DNA of 32,690 nt, from the NCBI GenBank assembly GCA_030668485.1, contig DAOUTW010000051.1:1-32690 (forward strand), read 5' to 3'. This document shows, in pieces, positions 9,297 through 16,813 of this stretch. Below the pieces are notes generated by a model. That model worked only from the letters and a program-made list of their open reading frames with translations. It made no database searches and had not been told where the DNA came from. The translations under genes were made by a program, and so were the position numbers. Within the stretch, counting starts at the first letter, position 1. Each line of letters opens with the position of its first letter. This DNA comes from Candidatus Zixiibacteriota bacterium (GTDB lineage Bacteria; Zixibacteria; MSB-5A5; GN15; JAAZOE01).

Positions 9297-9761
9297 ATGC
9301 TAAAATTCAATCTCATAACTGCGGTAATGGTTGTGATTGCTGTACTGGGATTTTTCTCCGGATCACTAGCCGCAGATCCCCAGACCGGGGAGCAGGTTCA
9401 GAATATAACAATTTCGGCTGGTGGAGCAGGGGGTAACTCCGCCAATTATGGTGCCTCCCTGACTCTGGGACAAATCACGACCGGCAAATGCGGGTCGGCT
9501 AATTTTGGTATGAATCAGGGATTCTGGTCCGGCATGTCGGGCGGCGGCGGTTGTTGCGATGCGCCCGGCGATGCCAACGACGACGGGACGGCCAATGTCG
9601 GTGATGCCGTCTACCTCATCAGTTATGTCTTCAAGAGCGGTCCCGCCCCGCCGTGTATGGAAAAAGGTGATGCCAATTGCGACAGCAGTGTCAATGTCGG
9701 CGATGCCGTTTATCTGATAAGTTATGTTTTCAAGAGCGGGCCCGATCCGTGTTGTCCGTGA
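9297..9761 (+). CDS. Small exported dockerin-like protein
   Basis: A 154-residue protein. An in-frame ATG at 9282 overlaps the upstream stop codon, but GGAG (9287-9290) sits 6 nt before ATG 9297 and translation then begins with the signal peptide (MLKFNLITAVMVVIAVLGFF). Residues ~30-80 are a glycine-rich module ending FGMNQGFWSG, a short beta repeat common in exported FCB proteins. The C-terminal half is two dockerin-like repeats (GDANDDGTANVGDAVYLISY and GDANCDSSVNVGDAVYLISY, each followed by FKSGP). With little else in the protein it may act as an adaptor for its operon partners. Last gene of the four-gene operon. Its 3' end and downstream DNA are duplicated in decayed form near 16769-16950. 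Confidence 0.85.
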   Translation: MLKFNLITAVMVVIAVLGFFSGSLAADPQTGEQVQNITISAGGAGGNSANYGASLTLGQITTGKCGSANFGMNQGFWSGMSGGGGCCDAPGDANDDGTANVGDAVYLISYVFKSGPAPPCMEKGDANCDSSVNVGDAVYLISYVFKSGPDPCCP

Positions 9762-9770
9762 GGGAGACAT

Positions 9771-9908
9771 GGATTCGAAATCTACTAAGTATCGGAATAT
9801 CGTGCGAATAGGCCGAAAATGACTGCGAAACATGATTTGGTGAATTTTGTAACTTATTGAGAATCAATTGATTATAAATAAGCTGGCCATAGTGGACTAT
9901 CTTAGAAC
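9771..9908 (+). repeat. Intergenic element, copy 1 (138 nt)
   Basis: It begins with GGATTCGAAA (9771-9780) and ends with the invariant 28-nt core at 9881-9908 (AGCTGGCCATAG ... CTATCTTAGAAC). The core holds the dyad ATAGT-GG-ACTAT. Copy 2 is similar along the whole length, including the preceding end of the dockerin gene. Right after the core this copy departs from the others (TTTTGGAAG instead of YGCSGC), which marks a probable left junction of the accessory block. Confidence 0.9.
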
Positions 9909-10004
9909 TTTTGGAAGGGAGGCGGCATAAACAATATCACTAATGTAAACTAGTTGAAATCCAGTAAGTCTCTATCAGACAACGCATTCTGTCGACTATG
10001 GGTC

Positions 10005-10029
10005 GGGGGTTCGATTCCCCCCCCCTCCA
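10005..10029 (+). repeat. tmRNA/tRNA 3'-end-like scar a (putative attachment site)
   Basis: GGGGG-TTCGATT-CCCCC makes a perfect T-arm (10005-10021), followed by an acceptor-like CCCCTCC and A. The preceding TATGGGTC resembles the segment before the T-arm in tmRNA. No matching 5' acceptor strand or cloverleaf is present upstream, so this is a fragment. Two related fragments lie at 11578 and 15090. Confidence 0.6.
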
Positions 10030-10232
10030 TTTATAACTTGTTGCAATACAAATAATTATACGGTTCATGGGTTCGGTGCTTACACCCCCACTCAATTTCA
10101 ATTATGATTGTATCAATAGGATGCTTTTTATCATGAAAAATATTTGGTTGTTTGTTTTCTCGAATACAAGTTATATTTTGGTATGATATTCAAAGGTCTT
10201 ATTAAGGAGGTTAGATAGTTATTAACCAACTG
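10030..10232. other. AT-rich leader with inverted repeat and possible promoter
   Basis: TATAACTTGT (10032-10041) and ACAAGTTATA (10166-10175) form an exact 10-bp inverted repeat about 125 nt apart. TGG-TATGAT at 10179-10187 resembles an extended -10. A strong AAGGAGG (10204-10210) follows, but no ATG/GTG/TTG sits at normal distance from it. This region directly follows scar a. Confidence 0.4.
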
Positions 10233-11327
10233 TTGAGAATTGCTGCATACATGGCCATCTTAGCACCAATCGCCGCATCGATCTGGTATGTGCCATTTCG
10301 TCTATCCCGCTTAATGAAACTGGAACAGGCCTGGCGACTCTATGTTGCGGTAGCGGTGACTGTACTGCTGAGTTTCACTGGAATGGCCGCATTCGCTACC
10401 TTTTCAAAGCCAGTACTCGACACACTGGCTACAGCGGCAGGTTTAATTTTTTATGTTCACATTATGCTTACAATATTGCTTCTTGTACTAGATGCCTTTC
10501 GGCTGCTGATCCACATTCCTGATAAAATGGGGGCATGGTTAGCCGTGGGGGTTGCTATATTACTTACGATCATCGGTGGTTGGCAGGCAAGCACTCTAAA
10601 TGTAGAAATTGTCGAGATTCCTATTGTTGGGCTCCAAGAAGACGTAACCATTATACATATTTCGGACACGCACATCGGTATGTATCGCGGTAGATCATGC
10701 TTGGACCGAATTGTGCGTGAGACCAACCGACTTAACCCGGATCTCGTTCTTATCACCGGCGACCTCGTCGACGGCAACAGTGCGTTGGAGCCGGGTGTGC
10801 TATCGCCATTGAGTGAACTAAATGCGCCTACCTATTTCACCACTGGTAACCATGAAGGCTACATTGATACTGAGCGGGCGCTTGAGATCATCACAAGCCA
10901 TGGAATCTGCATCCTGCACAACGAGGTTGTCGAAATCCATGGGCTTCAACTTGTCGGACTCGATTACATGAAGGCTGACGAAAATGCTATCCCCACACGC
11001 GAGGCGAACCGATTCACCATCAAAGAGGAATTACCCAAGATTCCGTTACTTGAAGAAAAACCAGTGATCTTAATGCACCATAGCCCGGTCGGGTTGGAGT
11101 ACGTTACCGCAAAAGGAGTTGATCTAATGCTTTCTGGACATACTCATGCCGGGCAAGCTTTCCCTGCTACCCTGTTTACGCCATTTGTGTTTCCACTCAA
11201 CAAAGGCCTATATAAAAAAGACAATACTTATTTCTTTGTTTCTCAGGGGGCGGGTACTTTTGGTCCCAGAATACGGCTGGGCTCTTCAAATGAGATTAAC
11301 TTGATGCGACTCAAAGCGCAAGATTGA
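10233..11327 (+). CDS. Membrane-anchored calcineurin-like metallophosphoesterase (YaeI/YkuE type)
   Basis: Residues ~1-125 hold about four hydrophobic helices. The metallophosphoesterase domain follows with all signature motifs: SDTHIG (~144), ITGDLVDG, TTGNHEGY (~205), MHHSP and SGHTHAGQ (~302). These residues bind two metals and hydrolyse phosphate esters; relatives such as YkuE/YaeI are membrane-associated, with lipid-type substrates proposed, and the substrate here is unknown. The start is uncertain. TTG 10233 is 22 nt from the strong AAGGAGG. ATT 10221 would be 10 nt away, in frame and just after a stop. ATG 10251 would trim six residues. The gene sits alone between scars a and b, suggesting accessory DNA. 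Confidence 0.82.
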   Translation: MRIAAYMAILAPIAASIWYVPFRLSRLMKLEQAWRLYVAVAVTVLLSFTGMAAFATFSKPVLDTLATAAGLIFYVHIMLTILLLVLDAFRLLIHIPDKMGAWLAVGVAILLTIIGGWQASTLNVEIVEIPIVGLQEDVTIIHISDTHIGMYRGRSCLDRIVRETNRLNPDLVLITGDLVDGNSALEPGVLSPLSELNAPTYFTTGNHEGYIDTERALEIITSHGICILHNEVVEIHGLQLVGLDYMKADENAIPTREANRFTIKEELPKIPLLEEKPVILMHHSPVGLEYVTAKGVDLMLSGHTHAGQAFPATLFTPFVFPLNKGLYKKDNTYFFVSQGAGTFGPRIRLGSSNEINLMRLKAQD

Positions 11328-11389
11328 TTGTTAAGAATGTCATCAGGATGAGACGATGCTCCGCCCACTCTACATACGCTTTCAAAACC

Positions 11390-11411
11390 GGTCACAATTT
11401 GCTGACAATAG
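11390..11411 (+). repeat. GGTCACAATTTG-type repeat, copy 1
   Basis: A 22-nt block starting GGTCACAATTTG and ending GACAATAG matches the block at 15037-15058 at 20 of 22 positions. Tandem half-units of this kind resemble integrase arm-type sites near attachment sites, but no integrase is present. Confidence 0.65.
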
Positions 11412-11577
11412 TGTGTATTCCCCTTTATTTTTTTGTGCCATATTTGTGCCATATTGAGGTCAAAACAAATAAAAACATACACAACCAAATAAAACCAAAT
11501 AAAAACTGGAATTTCTTGGGGATCAAGAAGATGCGTCGTAACGGGCAGTGACTCTATGGGTTACGGAAACAGCTTAT

Positions 11578-11600
11578 TTCGATTTCCCCCACCTCCACCA
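11578..11600 (+). repeat. tmRNA/tRNA 3'-end-like scar b with CCA
   Basis: TTCGATTT followed by CCCCCACCTCCACCA matches the T-loop, T-stem 3' strand, acceptor 3' strand and CCA end of a tmRNA/tRNA. The 5' strand of the T-stem is lost. It sits between the metallophosphoesterase and the GntR/metallopeptidase pair. Confidence 0.6.
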
Positions 11601-11843
11601 GTAACAACTGGTTTTCCGCTGTCGCCAGTATGACCATAATAAGTGCATCGTAAGTCAACGAAGAATTTAAAGCGGGGGCAGGCGTGAACATCCGCAGGCC
11701 ACTAAATCTGCCTTTGTAAGCCTATATCCCCCAATAACACCGGATACCGTGATACCGTTTTGGACACAATTTGACCACAGAATGTCGATAGTGATATAAG
11801 GCATAATTTGATCGTTCGCAAATCGAGGATTTCATGCTGGGGA

Positions 11844-12827
11844 TCAAACCAGCGGGCCGATCGGCATACCCAAAAACTCAGCAATCGTGTTCCATGCCCT
11901 TTTACAAATACTGAAGGTCACAACCATCACATTGGGATGACTGCGCCATTCTTTATCAAGATCACCCCAATCACGAGGCGATAGCAATACGGTGGTCAAT
12001 TGATCTTGGATCGTGGATCTTCTCCCCAATACGTCGGCTAGTGCATTCTCTATGTTGTCAACCGTCACTGTCGAAAGAGGCAAATCACTCATCAGTTTTT
12101 GAGCATCCTGTGCTATGTCTTGTGCCATTTGCTGTTCAGTTTCGAGAAAGATGATTGGCCCTTCTACATTGTCTATTCGTTGTCTCAAAAGCGGAGAAAC
12201 TTCAATAGGTATGGCAACTATCTCACATTCAATCTGAGGTTCAAGTGATAGTAACTCGGTATGGTGAAAGTGAGTGGTGATTGCCAACTTGATATGCGAT
12301 GGCCAATCCGATTGCTCGGCAACTACCTCGTCAACAGTCATCGGTAGAAGAGAAATTCCAAGCCGATCTCTGATCTCTCGCGCGTGACTCTCGGCCTGTA
12401 ATCGAGTACATTCGATAAAAGCGCAGGATGGGTGTTCATGATCGACAATCTCAGCCAGCCTGGTAATGTATCGCAGGACTGGCAGAGTAGCCAGACCAGT
12501 CGTTTTCGTTATGCCATCAGCAACATCTTCATACAGTGATTTTAATAAGGCGCGATGACGTGATATCCAGGCATTTGCGCCCTGCCTTCTAACGGTAAAG
12601 CCAGACTTTGTTTTGGACTGCACCAGCTTGTGAGAAACCAACATCTGATACGCCTCTTGAACGGTAGTTCGGCTGGCCCCAAACAGGTTTTCGGCCTTTC
12701 GTATGGAAGGTAGCCGCATTCCCTCTGGCCACTTGCCGGTGGCGATGAGATATAGTATATGGCGATAGAGGCTGTCCGCTGCGTTAACCCGTTGAAGATC
12801 AGGTATGATCTTCTGTATTTTTTCCAT
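11844..12827 (-). CDS. GntR-family transcriptional repressor
   Basis: A 327-residue protein. Residues ~15-80 are a GntR winged HTH (LYRHILYLIATGKWPEGMRLPSIRKAENLFGASRTTVQEAY), and the remaining ~240 residues form an unrecognised effector-binding region with alpha/beta character. ATG 12827 is preferred; GTG 12830 directly upstream is possible, and the RBS (GAAAG) is weak. It is divergent from the metallopeptidase-like gene at 13013. Between them a 19-bp palindrome (12878-12896) overlaps the -10 boxes of both divergent promoters, so autorepression plus control of the neighbour is the simplest model. The inducer cannot be read from sequence. Confidence 0.82.
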   Translation of the reverse strand: MEKIQKIIPDLQRVNAADSLYRHILYLIATGKWPEGMRLPSIRKAENLFGASRTTVQEAYQMLVSHKLVQSKTKSGFTVRRQGANAWISRHRALLKSLYEDVADGITKTTGLATLPVLRYITRLAEIVDHEHPSCAFIECTRLQAESHAREIRDRLGISLLPMTVDEVVAEQSDWPSHIKLAITTHFHHTELLSLEPQIECEIVAIPIEVSPLLRQRIDNVEGPIIFLETEQQMAQDIAQDAQKLMSDLPLSTVTVDNIENALADVLGRRSTIQDQLTTVLLSPRDWGDLDKEWRSHPNVMVVTFSICKRAWNTIAEFLGMPIGPLV

Positions 12828-12859
12828 CACTATCTTTCTGCAATTCTAATCCAAGAATA

Positions 12860-12888
12860 TTGACAATCATAATTTTCTGTCCTATATT
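12860..12888 (+). promoter_or_regulatory. sigma70 promoter for the HEGRH metallopeptidase-like gene
   Basis: TTGACA (12860-12865), 17-nt spacer, TATATT (12883-12888). Start of transcription is expected near 12895, giving a leader of about 118 nt before GTG 13013. The -10 lies inside the 19-bp palindrome. Confidence 0.75.
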
Positions 12889-12896
12889 ATAGGACA
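12878..12896. promoter_or_regulatory. Palindromic operator, probably for the divergent GntR protein
   Basis: TGTCCTATA-T-TATAGGACA is a perfect 9-bp inverted repeat around one base. It covers the -10 of both divergent promoters. A half-site with the same flank (TAGGACAGATGTT, 12975-12987) repeats TAGGACAAATGTT (12890-12902) nearer the plus-strand gene and could be a second weak site. Confidence 0.75.
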
Positions 12897-12914
12897 AATG
12901 TTATCGAAAAGCAA
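12886..12914 (-). promoter_or_regulatory. sigma70 promoter for the GntR gene
   Basis: On the minus strand TTGCTT (12914-12909) is followed after exactly 17 nt by a perfect TATAAT (12891-12886). The -10 lies inside the palindrome, back to back with the plus-strand promoter. Confidence 0.65.
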
Positions 12915-13012
12915 GAAATGTATTGGCTTAAGGTTGAAGAACACGAAACAAACAGAAGAATCTGGCGTATTAATTAGGACAGATGTTTGAATAGAATAGA
13001 TGGAGGTTTCTT

Positions 13013-14956
13013 GTGAAATATAGATCTAGAATCGCAATCGTTCTGGTTGTTGTGATTTTTCTAATGACCACCGCAAGAACCTTGGCGGGCATTCCTAGAA
13101 CTGGTTCTTGTGAAGAATTGAAGAATGCTGATGAGCTATGGTGGGCAGGACAGTTTCATGAAACTCACGAGTTATATGTGGAAGTCGCAGGTAGCGAGAA
13201 TCACACACTTCTGGATCGAGTTGGGGCTATGCAGCGCCTAGCACTTCAAGCGCGGCTCAAATATGAAAATGCCGATTCAGCGCTTTCATTGCTAAACCGC
13301 GCCGTGCAATTGGGGGAGGCCAGTGCGTTTTCCTTTGCTATGATGAGCAGGTTCGTATTGGAGGAAGGTCTTACCGATTCCGCCATGATCCTGGCCAAGT
13401 ACTCCCTGGCTGAAAGCCAGAAACTATCTGACAGCCTACAGGCTGTTCTTGCTCTTGGTTGGGCGGTTCTTGAGTTTGGGGAAGAAGCATACCTGACCGG
13501 TAATTCCATAGATACAATGATCCTCAGAGATGCCGCGCAGAAGCTCAACGCGGCGGGCCAACTCGTACCCTCTGAAATCGACTTCTGGGATTGCCTGCTG
13601 GGGGTTTCTTTGCTCCTTCGCGATGGTCCACTGGCGATGCACGCTTGGAAGCAGTATCTTGAAATGGGGCCAGAGGATTCTCTGTTCAATCTGGCAGGAG
13701 GATCGATATACGACTTACCAGAATTGCTTTCTTCCTGGAATGGTAATGACCTGGACGACAAGTCGCGCAGAGTCCTTTTAAAGGCCCTTTCCGCATCTCG
13801 AATGTTCGATTATGTTATATTAGTCGCTACTTCTCCGGGATTATCAGACGGGGCCGAGTTGGCTCGCGATCCGGAGATCGCCGACATATTGGACTACACG
13901 GAACTCGTAACACAAGCCCGATCGCTTATCAATCACATTTACAGGAAGCGGCTCATGGGAGATTCCACGATAGCCGCTGATATCCAGGAATTCCTAGGGT
14001 TGGCGTATAACTACTGGCAGTCACTCGATTATCCGGGGGAGCGACCCGAGTTCAGTACCGATGAGATCGGCGCGCAGCTATCCCGGAGGTGGGGGGCCAT
14101 ATTCTGCTCCGTAGATTTTTCTCCTGAAAGTTTCGATATGACGTGGGGACATGAAGTTCGAACTGAAATTCGGGAACTCGATCAGTATGAGCATCGGATT
14201 GATATCAAGTTTATAGATCTCGACCAGATGGTATCAACTGGTATGATGGCGTGGATAACTGATGGTGATGTTCAGATCGGAGGCTGGACACCGACCCCTG
14301 AAGCAGTCTATAGGATAAGGCCAGCCTGGAATAGATCAGGCACTCGTACCTGGGAATCGCTGACTTCTCCGGAAAAGCGGAAGCAAATTCAGGATCGTAT
14401 CTCCAGTTTACGCATGACCGATGACTCTCTGGCCAATGCTGATCCATACTCCAATCTTCCGGGCGCTGATCTTAGATTGCAGTATGCCACTCAGCAGAGA
14501 TTGCATGATTCAATGCTTTCAATTGGATACACCGGGAAAGTGCTGCGCCGAGCATTCATCGATGAGTACCAGCGTCTGAAATTTGAATCGTCTATAGTCG
14601 CTCACGAGGGACGACATGCGATCGACATGGCCTTTTATGGAGAAGAGTTCGAAACATGGGATGCCGCAAGGGTAGAAATGAGCGGTAAATTATCAGAAAT
14701 TCTTTTCTCACCGGATCCCTGGTTCACGGTTGGTAATTCGTCTGCTGTTTTTTATGCCGGTGACACTACTTCAGGGCATGGGGCCGCCAGCCGTCTGATG
14801 CGAAAGCAGCTTGTTGATTGGATGGATGAACATTCGGATAAGATTGATGGCTTTGACCATTCAAGGGCAACCCTACCACAGCTGGACCTTCTTACTACCG
14901 AGCAGTTGTTGGCAGCATTGAGGGAGTTGGATCCATTGGCCAAAGCCGGGCAATAG
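13013..14956 (+). CDS. Exported TPR-like protein with HEGRH metallopeptidase motif
   Basis: A 647-residue protein starting at GTG with GGAGG 6 nt upstream. Residues 1-25 are a signal peptide (IAIVLVVVIFLMTTARTLAG). Residues ~30-260 are helical and alanine/leucine-rich, like TPR repeats (ELWWAGQFHETHELY, ALSLLNRAVQLG). Near the C-terminus, AHEGRHAID supplies an HExxH zinc motif (His531, Glu532, His535), and Glu555 in RVEMSGKLSEI, 20 residues later, is a plausible third ligand of gluzincin type. I do not recognise the family. It is controlled by a strong promoter under the GntR palindrome and lies in the accessory block between scars b and c. It may be an exported peptidase; substrate unknown. 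Confidence 0.82.
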   Translation: MKYRSRIAIVLVVVIFLMTTARTLAGIPRTGSCEELKNADELWWAGQFHETHELYVEVAGSENHTLLDRVGAMQRLALQARLKYENADSALSLLNRAVQLGEASAFSFAMMSRFVLEEGLTDSAMILAKYSLAESQKLSDSLQAVLALGWAVLEFGEEAYLTGNSIDTMILRDAAQKLNAAGQLVPSEIDFWDCLLGVSLLLRDGPLAMHAWKQYLEMGPEDSLFNLAGGSIYDLPELLSSWNGNDLDDKSRRVLLKALSASRMFDYVILVATSPGLSDGAELARDPEIADILDYTELVTQARSLINHIYRKRLMGDSTIAADIQEFLGLAYNYWQSLDYPGERPEFSTDEIGAQLSRRWGAIFCSVDFSPESFDMTWGHEVRTEIRELDQYEHRIDIKFIDLDQMVSTGMMAWITDGDVQIGGWTPTPEAVYRIRPAWNRSGTRTWESLTSPEKRKQIQDRISSLRMTDDSLANADPYSNLPGADLRLQYATQQRLHDSMLSIGYTGKVLRRAFIDEYQRLKFESSIVAHEGRHAIDMAFYGEEFETWDAARVEMSGKLSEILFSPDPWFTVGNSSAVFYAGDTTSGHGAASRLMRKQLVDWMDEHSDKIDGFDHSRATLPQLDLLTTEQLLAALRELDPLAKAGQ

Positions 14957-15036
14957 TTTGTATGTATAAACGGAGATATGCTCTTACAAATTTAACAGCC
15001 ACCTATGTAATCTCGTTATCATAAGGTAACAAAAAC

Positions 15037-15058
15037 GGTCACAATTTGGTCACAATAG
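15037..15058 (+). repeat. GGTCACAATTTG-type repeat, copy 2
   Basis: Two direct half-units, GGTCACAATTT and GGTCACAATAG, lie side by side 31 nt before scar c. The block matches 11390-11411 at 20 of 22 positions; a diverged third copy starts at 11762. Confidence 0.65.
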
Positions 15059-15089
15059 GATGTAAGTCCTTGTGCCACAACGCGAGTAT

Positions 15090-15112
15090 GGGGTTCGATT
15101 CCCCCCACCTCT
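15090..15112 (+). repeat. tmRNA/tRNA 3'-end-like scar c
   Basis: GGGG-TTCGATT-CCCC forms a T-arm-like hairpin followed by CCACCTCT. The flank GAGTATGGGG resembles GACTATGGGT at scar a. It marks the right end of the GntR/metallopeptidase segment. Confidence 0.6.
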
Positions 15113-15242
15113 CTTAATTTTTGTACTATTCCCTTATATGCCTACTTGATAACAATTTAGGGGCTTGGCTGCCTGATATTTCCTCTCTTGTTAATCTATA
15201 GATATATTGTATCTTAGTGATATGAGAGTAATCCACCCAAAG

Positions 15243-15371
15243 GGTGGGCCTCCTGGAGGGAATAACACTCTCAACACAGCAGATGTCACTTACCTCATCG
15301 CTCGTATCTTTGCGGGAGGCCCTCTCATGTGTGTGGGACGATGGGGACATGAATGGAGTTTGAGGAGATGA
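15243..15371 (+). pseudogene. Decayed dockerin-repeat fragment
   Basis: Reading from 15243 gives a dockerin half-repeat (NNTLNTADVTYLIARIFAGGP) and then unrelated residues to a TGA at 15369-15371. Nothing upstream in frame continues it and no start or RBS fits. It is a remnant of a dockerin gene overlapping the start of the next gene. Confidence 0.65.
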
Positions 15372-16714
15372 AAACAGTATTTTCACATACAGCCTTTCTG
15401 TTTCTGCTTGCAACCACTATTGTGTGCCCCTCTGCCCGCAGCCAACCTGCAGACAGCAGCAAAGTATGGTACGGACCCAGCATGGGAAGCGCCGACATGC
15501 TGCAGTTATTCACCAACCCAACGCAGTGGGATTCCGCTAGATCAAGAATTGATGTGTTTCAATTTCTCACTCACCATGTTAATACATGGCCCTGTATGGG
15601 CGGCCTGTGCAACTCTAACACCCTTACCAATTTTGCTCAGGTTCAGGCGTTCACCAAATTGGATGAGTGGGGAATTGAAATTTGCATTGAGGGAGCGGGC
15701 ATCTTACCGCAAACGCCATTTGGAACGCCTGTGGATTGTAGTTTGGAGAGGCAAATCGCTGCGCAAAATGCTTTCAACTGGACAGTGGATGCAATTATCA
15801 ATGTGCAAGCTAATGGGGGAACAGTTCGCTATGTAGCCATAGATGAACCAATCAGAAGATGGTATTCCCCCATCTATCCTCCTTTAGATGGCCCCGAATG
15901 TAAAACTGAAGATTTAGCTGAAATTGCCGCCATGGTTGCGGACTTTATCACCCTGATGAATAACGCCGCTCCCTCCATCATTGTTGGCCAAATTATTCTC
16001 TATCCCGAGATAGATGTTGAAGGAATTAAAACATATGTGGCAGAGTTAGAAAACCTGGGCATTAATCTTCCATTCATACATCTGGATGTGCATGGACTCA
16101 GAATTATCGACTATGCGGGACCAATCTATGGTAGAGTAACCCTCGCCCAGCTAAAGGCAGATCTGCTGGAACTGGAAACTTTTCTTCATGCGCATAACAT
16201 ATCCTTTGCCCCCATCTTGATTGATCTTTCGTTCACGACCCAACTCTTCCAGTTTGGTCAGTACACTGATGAAGTCTATTACGAGGGCGCGATTGATTGG
16301 ATTAACGAGGTCAATTCAGCAATCGGTCAGCCAGATCATCTTATCTTTGAGAGCTGGGCAAGGCCGCAGTATTCAGACACCGATCTTGTAAGTGTGATAA
16401 CCCCTATTAACCTTCCAGAAAATGACACCTCTATTTTCAGCCATACACGCTTAATCAATGAAGGGTTGGCAATTTTCAATCCTCCACCTGGTTGTTGCTC
16501 TGATTTGGGAGGTGATGCGAATGATGATGGCGAAGCCAACGTCGGTGATGCCGTGTACCTGATCTCCTATGTCTTCAAGGGCGGCCCGGCTCCGCCATGC
16601 CTGGACGAGGGCGATGCCAATTTTGACTGCAACGTGAACGTTGGCGACGCGGTGTATATGATCAGCTATGTCTTCAAAGGCGGCCCGCCACCTGCATGCG
16701 GTTGTGTGGAATGA
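15368..16714 (+). CDS. Exported barrel-like (glycosidase-like) protein with dockerin
   Basis: A 448-residue protein from ATG 15368, with GGAG 9 nt upstream and an immediate signal peptide (MKTVFSHTAFLFLLATTIV); ATG 15353 would add five residues. Residues ~30-375 alternate strands and helices in a TIM-barrel-like way, with acidic motifs at strand ends (VRYVAIDEPIRRWY, then LIFESWARP near the end) where retaining glycosidases keep catalytic residues. The family is not recognised and the activity is a guess. The C-terminus is a two-repeat dockerin-like module (GDANDDGEANVGDAVYLISY, GDANFDCNVNVGDAVYMISY). It is flanked by two decayed dockerin fragments, so it seems to have entered a pre-existing dockerin locus. 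Confidence 0.82.
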   Translation: MKTVFSHTAFLFLLATTIVCPSARSQPADSSKVWYGPSMGSADMLQLFTNPTQWDSARSRIDVFQFLTHHVNTWPCMGGLCNSNTLTNFAQVQAFTKLDEWGIEICIEGAGILPQTPFGTPVDCSLERQIAAQNAFNWTVDAIINVQANGGTVRYVAIDEPIRRWYSPIYPPLDGPECKTEDLAEIAAMVADFITLMNNAAPSIIVGQIILYPEIDVEGIKTYVAELENLGINLPFIHLDVHGLRIIDYAGPIYGRVTLAQLKADLLELETFLHAHNISFAPILIDLSFTTQLFQFGQYTDEVYYEGAIDWINEVNSAIGQPDHLIFESWARPQYSDTDLVSVITPINLPENDTSIFSHTRLINEGLAIFNPPPGCCSDLGGDANDDGEANVGDAVYLISYVFKGGPAPPCLDEGDANFDCNVNVGDAVYMISYVFKGGPPPACGCVE

Positions 16715-16768
16715 GGGGTAGGGACAATACCGTGATATAGGGATAATCGACTCAGCCTAATTGGCGAT

Positions 16769-16804
16769 GTGTTCAGAAGTGGCCCGGAACCGTGTTTTCC
16801 GTGA
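16769..16804 (+). pseudogene. Decayed 3' end of a dockerin gene
   Basis: The frame reads VFRSGPEPCFP and stops, closely matching the end of the small dockerin protein (VFKSGPDPCCP, stop at 9761). Upstream sequence to about 16757 is alignable but frameshifted. The similarity continues through the stop (TGAGGGAGACA) into the intergenic element. Confidence 0.7.
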
Positions 16805-16813
16805 GGGAGACAG

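Larger units (their letters stand above)
11328..11843. other. Non-coding junction between two accessory segments
   Basis: It contains repeat GGTCACAATTTG (11390), the tandem TTGTGCCATA / TTTGTGCCATA (around 11433-11454), scar b (11578-11600) and a diverged GGACACAATTTG (11762). A 75-codon open frame (11324-11551) has no domain and spans these repeats, so I do not call it. The pattern looks like the end of an integrated element whose integrase is gone. Confidence 0.5.
14957..15242. other. Non-coding right end of the accessory segment
   Basis: No gene seen. It holds the second GGTCACAATTTG repeat (15037), a GTGCCA unit and scar c (15090-15112). AT-rich DNA follows up to the dockerin fragment at 15243. 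Confidence 0.5.

Noticed and set aside
9881-9905. Core as a sigma54 promoter (TGGCCATAGTGGACT)
   Set aside because: The -24 half is plausible but the GC of the -12 box is missing; GACTA does not match TTGCA.
9881-9908. Element core as an integron attC site
   Set aside because: The end CTTAGAAC superficially recalls RYYYAAC, but no matching GTTRRRY box or attC-type folding was found, copies are 6-8 kb apart and no integrase is present.
10005-10029. Complete tRNA or tmRNA gene
   Set aside because: The T-arm and acceptor 3' strand are good, but no 5' acceptor partner, D-arm or tag-coding region exists at the proper distance; the upstream DNA is the dockerin gene and the repeat element.
11324-11551. 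75-codon open frame after the metallophosphoesterase
   Set aside because: No RBS or domain, and it runs through the GGTCACA and GTGCCA repeats of a junction region.
15126-15413. Minus-strand open frame of 95 codons
   Set aside because: It is antisense to the dockerin fragment and the next gene's signal peptide and has no recognisable features.
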